Positions 5,650 to 9,729 of a DNA stretch of 9,729 nt are shown here, one piece after another. How positions within the stretch are numbered: the first letter of the stretch is position 1; the number at the start of each line of letters is the position of its first letter. The position numbers and the translations under genes were made by a program. This DNA comes from Paracoccaceae bacterium. Lineage in GTDB: Bacteria; Pseudomonadota; Alphaproteobacteria; Rhodobacterales; Rhodobacteraceae. The stretch spans positions 1-9,729 of the forward strand of contig SLQN01000424.1 in NCBI GenBank assembly GCA_007131465.1. Direction: 5' to 3'. The notes under the pieces are model-generated. The model searched no databases. It was not told the origin of the DNA and was given only the letters and a program-made list of their open reading frames with translations.

Positions 5650-6675
5650 TTATTGCCGCCGTCTGCCACCGGCGCGTCCGGGGCGCGCGGCCGGGCCAGA
5701 CCCGTCGGTTTCCGTGCCGTCAACTGCCGAGGAGAAGCCGCCAAGGACCTCTTCGATCGTCTCAAGCTCGGGGCGCGGGCCGGGCGCGCGGTTTTCCAGC
5801 GCGTGACGCATGGCGCGCAGATGATCAGGCATCGTCCCGCAGCATCCCCCGATGATGGTTGCACCGCAGTCACGCGCCAGCACGGCATAATCGGCCATCA
5901 ATTCGGGCGTGCCATCATAGTGGATATGCCCGTCGACATATTTCGGAATGCCGGCATTGCCCTTGGCGATGATCGGCAAGGTGCTTCCCGCCGCGACAAA
6001 GCCCAGGACCGTGCGCAGCAGATCGGACGCGCCCACACCGCAATTCGCGCCAAAGGCCAGCGGCGGTATCTTGATCTTCTCGACCATCTGCGACATCGCG
6101 GCCGAGGTGACACCCATCATCGTGCGCCCGGCGGTATCAAAGCTCATCGTGCCGCACCACGGCATGTCTGCCAGCGCTGCGGCTTCGGCTGCGGCCTTGT
6201 ATTCTTCCGGGGCCGAGATCGTCTCGACCCAGAGCACATCTGCCCCGCCTGCCTTCAGCCCTTCGGCCTGTTCGTGAAACATCTCGACTGCAAGCGCATG
6301 GGTCAGCGTCCCCATCGGCACCATGATGTCGCCTGTCGGCCCCACGGACCCGGCAACCACGACCTTGCGCCCGGACGCATCGGCAATCTCGCGCCCGAGT
6401 TCGGCACCAAGGCGGTTGAGTTCATGCACGCGACCTTGCGCATCATGCAGCTTCAGGCGGCTGGCATTGCCGCCGAAGGTGTTGGTCAGGAACAGGTCAG
6501 ACCCGGCCTCGACCGCGTCGCGGTAAAGTTTGCGGATCTTGTCGGGTTCTTCCGCGTTCCACATCTCGGGCGCATCGCCGGATGCCAGGCCCATATTGAA
6601 CAGATTGGTCCCGGTCGCGCCATCGGCCAGAAGCCAGTCCCGCTCTGCCAGAAGCTCGGAGAGTGCATTGCTCAT
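5650..6675 (-). CDS. bmt: Zn-dependent homocysteine S-methyltransferase (MetH homocysteine module / BHMT family)
   Basis: This 341-aa enzyme transfers a methyl group to homocysteine, making methionine. It is a TIM-barrel of the homocysteine-binding family: DGATGTNL (18-25), TNTFGGN (64-70), SVGPTGD (110-116), and the three zinc ligands C212 (GANCGVG) and C278-C279 (GGCCGT). The ATG at 6675 fits the family N-terminus and has GAAAGG about 7 nt upstream; a longer in-frame start at 6732 adds 19 unrelated basic residues. Databases often call such proteins betaine-homocysteine methyltransferase. The corrinoid-protein gene downstream argues instead for methylcobalamin as donor, as in a split MetH. 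Residues after about 295 form a linker ending in a Gly/Arg-rich tail (about 326-341), which is unlike the catalytic core and probably disordered. Confidence 0.92.
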   Translation of the reverse strand: MSNALSELLAERDWLLADGATGTNLFNMGLASGDAPEMWNAEEPDKIRKLYRDAVEAGSDLFLTNTFGGNASRLKLHDAQGRVHELNRLGAELGREIADASGRKVVVAGSVGPTGDIMVPMGTLTHALAVEMFHEQAEGLKAGGADVLWVETISAPEEYKAAAEAAALADMPWCGTMSFDTAGRTMMGVTSAAMSQMVEKIKIPPLAFGANCGVGASDLLRTVLGFVAAGSTLPIIAKGNAGIPKYVDGHIHYDGTPELMADYAVLARDCGATIIGGCCGTMPDHLRAMRHALENRAPGPRPELETIEEVLGGFSSAVDGTETDGSGPAARPGRAGGRRRQ

Positions 6676-6747
6676 GAAACGCCTTTCAACAATTGGTCGC
6701 GTCACCCGTGTCGGTCTGCGCTGCGGTCGCATACCAACGCGGATGAC

Positions 6748-6781
6748 GCAAATTCATATTTTGCATGAGGATGATGAACAA
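6748..6781 (-). promoter_or_regulatory. Candidate bmt promoter with overlapping palindrome
   Basis: On the minus strand TTGTTC (complement of 6776-6781) and TATGAA (complement of 6753-6758) are spaced by 17 bp, placing a start site about 70 nt before the bmt ATG. The -10 lies inside an AT-rich inverted repeat, GCAAA-N7-TTTGC (6748-6764), a plausible repressor site. Matches to the -35 consensus are only fair. Confidence 0.35.
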
Positions 6782-6824
6782 CGCTCACATTGCGGCGCTG
6801 CACCCGGACCGGAAGGCGCCCGTT

Positions 6825-7136
6825 TCAGCCGTCGGCCAGTTCGGCTTTTGCCTCGGACAGAAAGTCCTCCATGCGCGCGCGGATCGTGGCGTCGTCGGCC
6901 AGATCGCCCAGATCGGCCTTCAGCTTGCGCACCACATCCTCGTGCCCGGCTTCCTCGAAATCGGCGCGGATCACTTCCAACGCGTAGCTTTCGGCGGCCT
7001 CGCCAGTCTTGCCCAGCAGTCCTGCCGCCCACAGGCCCAGTTTCCGGTTGCGCCGGGCCACGGCCTTGAAGATCATTTCCTGATCATGGGCATACTTGTT
7101 CTCGAAGGCGCGTTCGCGGTCATTGAAAGTGTTCAT
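6825..7136 (-). CDS. F1Fo-ATP synthase inhibitor subunit zeta (DUF1476)
   Basis: This 103-aa soluble protein binds the F1 part of ATP synthase and blocks ATP hydrolysis, as characterised in Paracoccus denitrificans. The sequence begins MNTFNDRERAFENKYAHD, the N-terminal segment that acts as the inhibitory part in that homologue. It continues as a mostly helical protein with RRNRKLGLWAAGLLGKTG (28-45) and DFEEAGHEDVVRKLKADLG (59-77), both strongly conserved in the family. I chose the ATG at 7136 since the family starts there and GAGG lies about 7 nt upstream; 12 extra codons upstream look like non-coding sequence. It is divergent from purC across 171 bp and upstream of bmt on the same strand, with about 150 bp between. 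It has no functional link to bmt, so the two are probably transcribed from separate promoters. Confidence 0.95.
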   Translation of the reverse strand: MNTFNDRERAFENKYAHDQEMIFKAVARRNRKLGLWAAGLLGKTGEAAESYALEVIRADFEEAGHEDVVRKLKADLGDLADDATIRARMEDFLSEAKAELADG

Positions 7137-7167
7137 CTCAAGCCTCGTGATGGTATGGCGTTGCCTT

Positions 7168-7198
7168 AACATATGCCCACTGTGACCCAGCGCTGCAA
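7168..7198 (-). promoter_or_regulatory. Possible promoter of the zeta subunit gene
   Basis: On the minus strand TTGCAG (complement of 7193-7198) and TATGTT (complement of 7168-7173) are spaced by 19 bp, which is longer than ideal; a closer alternative -10 is CATATG. The -35 overlaps the left CAGCGCTG palindrome. Confidence 0.25.
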
Positions 7199-7256
7199 GG
7201 CGAAATCCAGATGAAGGAAGGAAACAGGGCGCGCTTGCGATGCGGGCAGCGCTGGG
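7186..7256. repeat. 11-bp inverted repeat, each arm containing the palindrome CAGCGCTG
   Basis: CCCAGCGCTGC (7186-7196) and GCAGCGCTGGG (7246-7256) are perfect inverted copies separated by 49 bp in the divergent gap between zeta and purC. Each arm contains the 8-bp palindrome CAGCGCTG, with centres 59 bp apart. The right copy lies between the candidate -35 and -10 of purC, and the left copy overlaps the candidate -35 of zeta. This fits a pair of operators for one dimeric regulator, or an extended hairpin. Confidence 0.5.
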
Positions 7257-7263
7257 ATATAGG
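7235..7263 (+). promoter_or_regulatory. Candidate sigma-70 type promoter of purC
   Basis: TTGCGA (7235-7240) and TATAGG (7258-7263) are spaced by exactly 17 bp, each matching 4 of 6 consensus bases. Transcription would begin near 7270, leaving a leader of about 38 nt before the purC ATG. The right CAGCGCTG palindrome occupies the spacer. Confidence 0.45.
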
Positions 7264-7307
7264 CAGGCAGCATCCCGACCCCATTCCCATCAGAACCGGA
7301 GACCCGA

Positions 7308-8069
7308 ATGGCACGCCGCACCAAGATTTATGAAGGCAAGGCCAAGATACTCTATGAAGGGACCGAACCCGGCACGATGGTGCAGTATTTCAAGGATGAC
7401 GCGACCGCTTTCAATGCCGAGAAGCGGGAGGTGATCGAGGGCAAGGGGGTGCTCAACAACCTCTTGTCGGAATATTTCATGACCGGGCTTGGCCAGATCG
7501 GCGTGCCCACGCATTTCATCCGCCGCATCAACATGCGCGAACAGCTTATCCGCGCGGTCGAGATCATTCCGTTGGAAGTCGTCGTGCGCAATATCGCTGC
7601 CGGATCGCTGTCGAAGCGTCTGGGGATCGAGGAGGGCACACCGCTGCCCCGCCCGATCATCGAATTCTACTACAAGGATGATGCCCTTGGCGACCCGCTG
7701 GTCACCGAGGATCAGATCCTTGCTTTCAACTGGGCCAGCCATCAGGATCTTGATGACATGGTGGCGCTTGCCGTGCGGGTGAATGACTTCATGTCCGGGG
7801 TCATGCTGGCGGTCGGCATCAAGCTGGTGGATTTCAAGATCGAGATTGGCCGCCAGTTCGAGGGCGAGATGCAGCGCCTGATCGTGGCGGATGAGATCAG
7901 CCCGGATTCGTGCCGTCTGTGGGACATGAAGACCGGCCAGAAGCTGGACAAGGACGTGTTCCGCCGCGATCTGGGCAACCTGACAGACGCCTATTCAGAA
8001 GTCGCGCGGCGGTTGGGCGTGATGCCGAAATCGCCCACGCCGATCAACAAACCCAAGCTGATGAACTGA
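7308..8069 (+). CDS. purC: Phosphoribosylaminoimidazole-succinocarboxamide synthase (SAICAR synthetase)
   Basis: PurC joins CAIR and aspartate with ATP to give SAICAR in IMP synthesis. This copy is 253 aa, normal for the bacterial enzyme. Recognisable features are the N-terminal YEGKAK nucleotide-binding loop (8-13), KDDATAFN (29-36), the signature [14 protein letters not shown] (91-104), the second signature LVDFKIEIG (173-181), and [12 protein letters not shown] (195-206) near the metal and substrate site. No key residue appears to be missing. GGAG (7298-7301) lies 6 nt before the ATG. The next gene, purS, follows after 15 bp on the same strand, so the two are co-transcribed. The divergent gap upstream carries a plausible promoter with a palindrome in its spacer. 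Confidence 0.98.
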   Translation: MARRTKIYEGKAKILYEGTEPGTMVQYFKDDATAFNAEKREVIEGKGVLNNLLSEYFMTGLGQIGVPTHFIRRINMREQLIRAVEIIPLEVVVRNIAAGSLSKRLGIEEGTPLPRPIIEFYYKDDALGDPLVTEDQILAFNWASHQDLDDMVALAVRVNDFMSGVMLAVGIKLVDFKIEIGRQFEGEMQRLIVADEISPDSCRLWDMKTGQKLDKDVFRRDLGNLTDAYSEVARRLGVMPKSPTPINKPKLMN

Positions 8070-8084
8070 AAGGCGGGTGCGCGC

Positions 8085-8324
8085 ATGAAGTATCGTGTCT
8101 TTGTGACCCTGAAACCCGGCGTGCTGGACCCGCAGGGCGAAGCGATCCGCCATGCGCTGGGGTCGCTGGGCTTCGAAGGTATCAATTCGGTGCGGCAGGG
8201 CAAGATGATCGAACTGGACCTTGCCGAAGAAGACGCCGCGCAGGCCCGCGAAATCGCGATTGCGATGTGTGAAAAGCTTCTTGCCAATACCGTGATCGAA
8301 ACTTACCGCGTCGAACCTGCCTGA
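8085..8324 (+). CDS. purS: Phosphoribosylformylglycinamidine synthase subunit PurS
   Basis: PurS (79 aa) is the small structural subunit of the three-part FGAM synthase. It bridges the glutaminase PurQ and the synthetase PurL so that ammonia is passed between them. The whole family pattern is present: MKYRVFVTLKPGVLDPQG at the start, then GSLGFEGINSVRQGKMIEL, and a final helix ending in a strand with VIETYRVE. The length is typical. AAAGG (8069-8073) is 11 nt from the ATG, a rather long spacing. In many relatives purQ follows directly. Here it does not: the last 22 nt overlap the 3' end of the convergent ThiF/MoeB-like gene, so purQ must be elsewhere. Confidence 0.96.
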   Translation: MKYRVFVTLKPGVLDPQGEAIRHALGSLGFEGINSVRQGKMIELDLAEEDAAQAREIAIAMCEKLLANTVIETYRVEPA

Positions 8325-9385
8325 GCCTCTCGTGGCGTCGCTGACGCGTGTCCGGTCTGACAGCAGCCACAGTCCGGCCGTCGCCTGATCCGGATGGCGC
8401 GCGTTTCGGCATCCAGCGCATCATATATCAGCAAGCGCCCGCGCAGCCCTTTGCCCGCGCCCGTGATTTCCTTGATCGCCTCCAGCGCCATCATCGCGCC
8501 CAGTACACCGGGCAGCGGAGAGACCACACCCGCCTCGGCGCAGGCAGGGGCCAGTCCAGCAGCCGGGCGCGTGGGGAAAATGCATTCATAACAGGGCGCA
8601 TCGCTGGCAGGGTGATACAGGCTGATCTGCCCTTCCCATTGCGTGATCGCGGCTGAAATCAGGGGCGTGCCGGTCGCTACAGCAGCGCGGTTGACAAGAT
8701 AGCGCGTGTCGAAATTGTCGGTCCCGTCAAGGACAAGGTCATATTCGGCAAACAGCTCTGCCGCAATTTCCGGGGTCAGCCTGCGGTGATAGGGTCGCAC
8801 CGCGATGAACGGGTTCAGGGCCTGCATCGCGGACTGCGCCGAGAACACCTTGGGCGTGCCGATCATCTCGTCGCGGTGAATGATCTGGCGTTGCAGGTTC
8901 GACCCGTCCACTGTGTCATCGTCGATCACGCCAATCGTGCCCACCCCCGCCGCCGCCAGATACAGCAGCGCGGGCGAGCCCAACCCCCCTGCACCGACGA
9001 CCAGCACTTTCGCGGCCTTCAGCTTCTTCTGTCCCGGCCCGCCGATTTCGCGCAGCACGATATGGCGGGCATAGCGGGTCAACTCGGCCTCGCGGAAACT
9101 GGCGGGGTTCGGGGGCGCTGTGGTGTCTTGGGGCGTCTTGCCGCGCAATCGCCGCACGGCGGTCACATACCCAAACCCGAGGGCCGCCACCCCGCCCAGC
9201 ACCAGCCAGGGACGCACATCGCCTCCGGTCGCGCGGCGCAGATCCGCGCCTTCCGGCAGCACCAGTTGCGCGATCACGACAACGGCATAGATCAGCCCGA
9301 TCATGATCAGCCGCGCCCGGACCGGGGTCTTCATGACCCAGCCCAAGGCCCAGAGCGCAGCCATCAGAAACAGCACCAACCCCAT
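8303..9385 (-). CDS. Membrane-anchored ThiF/MoeB/HesA-family adenylyltransferase (E1-like)
   Basis: This 360-aa E1-like enzyme probably adenylates the C-terminal glycine of a small sulfur-carrier protein such as MoaD or ThiS. The N-terminus carries three predicted membrane segments (about 2-19, 25-44 and 57-80), followed by a short proline-containing linker. The catalytic domain starts near residue 98. It has YARHIVLREIGGPGQ (105-119), the ATP loop GAGGLG (131-136), acidic residues D155-D157, the RQ pair of NLQRQ (163-167), and DGTDNFDTR (220-228). The zinc ligands would be C265/C268 (CYEC) and C339/C342 (CGCC), with the candidate catalytic C282 in ACAEAGV. Soluble MoeB (about 250 aa) has no membrane part. 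The ATG at 9385 abuts the dut stop, suggesting translational coupling. No MoaD, ThiS or rhodanese gene is nearby, so the partner is unknown. Its 3' end overlaps purS. Confidence 0.9.
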   Translation of the reverse strand: MGLVLFLMAALWALGWVMKTPVRARLIMIGLIYAVVVIAQLVLPEGADLRRATGGDVRPWLVLGGVAALGFGYVTAVRRLRGKTPQDTTAPPNPASFREAELTRYARHIVLREIGGPGQKKLKAAKVLVVGAGGLGSPALLYLAAAGVGTIGVIDDDTVDGSNLQRQIIHRDEMIGTPKVFSAQSAMQALNPFIAVRPYHRRLTPEIAAELFAEYDLVLDGTDNFDTRYLVNRAAVATGTPLISAAITQWEGQISLYHPASDAPCYECIFPTRPAAGLAPACAEAGVVSPLPGVLGAMMALEAIKEITGAGKGLRGRLLIYDALDAETRAIRIRRRPDCGCCQTGHASATPREAQAGSTR

Positions 9386-9729
9386 CTAGGACACGCCCGT
9401 CGAGCCATAGCCGCCCGCCCCGCGTCCGGTCTGGCCCAACGCCTCGACAAGCGTGAATTGCGCCTGCGGGGCCGGGGCAAGAATGATCTGTGCAATCCGC
9501 GCGCCATGCTCGACAATGAAAGGTGCATCGCCAAGGTTGATCAGGATCACCCCGATCTCGCCCCGGTAATCGCTGTCAATCGTGGCAGGCGCGTTGGGCA
9601 GGGCGATGCCGTGGCGCAACGCCAGCCCGGACCGCGCGCGGATCTGCATCTCGACCCCCTGCGGGATCGCGCAGGCCAGTCCGGTGGGGATGATCGCGCG
9701 GCCCATCGGCGCAAGGGTTATTCCGTCTG
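9386..9729 (-). CDS. dut: dUTP diphosphatase (dUTPase), N-terminus beyond the window
   Basis: Dut hydrolyses dUTP to dUMP and pyrophosphate, supplying the dTMP precursor and keeping uracil out of DNA. The frame is open to the right edge: before the internal methionine at 9706 it reads D-G-I-T-L-A-P, which matches the family, so that ATG is not the start. About 115 residues are visible of a usual 150. Motif II appears as [11 protein letters not shown], motif III as [13 protein letters not shown], motif IV as [10 protein letters not shown], and motif V, the C-terminal P-loop-like arm, as [11 protein letters not shown]. Motif I would lie beyond the edge. The TAG stop at 9386-9388 is directly followed by the ATG of the ThiF/MoeB-like gene, so the two are likely one transcript. 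Confidence 0.97.
   Translation of the reverse strand, partial: DGITLAPMGRAIIPTGLACAIPQGVEMQIRARSGLALRHGIALPNAPATIDSDYRGEIGVILINLGDAPFIVEHGARIAQIILAPAPQAQFTLVEALGQTGRGAGGYGSTGVS

Noticed and set aside
5514..5855. Plus-strand frame with a CxxC (HCPKC) over the bmt-corrinoid gap
   Set aside because: One CxxC is weak evidence. The frame runs antisense into bmt and turns Arg-rich, as expected for a shadow.
5548..6768. Long plus-strand open frame opposite bmt
   Set aside because: The composition is rich in Arg, His and Gly with no family pattern, while the minus strand encodes an intact zinc-dependent methyltransferase.
6676..6824. Cobalamin riboswitch upstream of bmt
   Set aside because: The gap is only about 150 bp and I could not find the conserved B12-box or the core stem elements.
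8085..8324. PurS considered as a ubiquitin-like partner for the neighbouring E1-like enzyme
   Set aside because: Size is similar, but the sequence is a clear full-length PurS, follows purC, and ends in Glu-Pro-Ala with no terminal Gly-Gly.
9386..9706. Complete short dUTPase starting at the methionine at 9706
   Set aside because: The frame continues upstream to the window edge with family-like residues and motif I is missing, so the gene is cut by the window, not short.

Overview
This GC-rich, gene-dense window reads as chromosomal DNA of an alphaproteobacterium, most likely of the Rhodobacterales. The strongest indicators are a gene for the ATP synthase inhibitor zeta subunit (found in alphaproteobacteria), the operon order cysG - DUF2849 - sulfite reductase - cysH - DUF934, and a separate homocysteine methyltransferase plus corrinoid protein instead of one full-length MetH. 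I see no IS element, integrase, tRNA, rRNA or CRISPR array. No gap between genes exceeds about 175 bp.

Layout. (1) 1-172: the left edge, with a possible start of a divergent gene, then an AT-rich stretch with three small palindromes that looks like the control region of the next operon. (2) 173-4685, plus strand: a five-gene assimilatory sulfur operon, tightly coupled by ATGA overlaps and one 11-nt overlap. It holds siroheme synthase (cofactor supply), DUF2849, siroheme/4Fe-4S sulfite (or nitrite) reductase, a 4Fe-4S type APS/PAPS reductase, and DUF934. (3) 4777-7136, minus strand: the ATP synthase zeta subunit, a Zn-dependent homocysteine S-methyltransferase, and a DxHxxG corrinoid protein. 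(4) 7308-8324, plus strand: purC and purS of purine synthesis, divergent from zeta. (5) 8303-9729, minus strand: a 5'-truncated dut followed directly by a membrane-anchored ThiF/MoeB/HesA-family E1-like enzyme, whose 3' end overlaps purS by 22 nt.

How the genes work together. The sulfur operon takes activated sulfate to sulfite (CysH) and sulfide (sulfite reductase), with siroheme supplied by CysG. The methyltransferase and corrinoid protein next to it carry domains equivalent to two modules of cobalamin-dependent methionine synthase, so they may act one step further on, methylating homocysteine to methionine. The folate-binding and reactivation modules are not in this window. PurC and PurS belong to IMP synthesis, zeta restrains F1Fo-ATPase hydrolysis, and Dut makes dUMP while removing dUTP.

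Most of the window is conserved housekeeping metabolism, and I do not see a clearly new multi-gene system. The points most worth a second look are the candidate split methionine synthase, a hairpin that encloses the cysG ribosome binding site, paired CAGCGCTG palindromes between zeta and purC, the membrane-anchored E1-like enzyme without a visible ubiquitin-like partner, and the convergent purS overlap with no purQ following.
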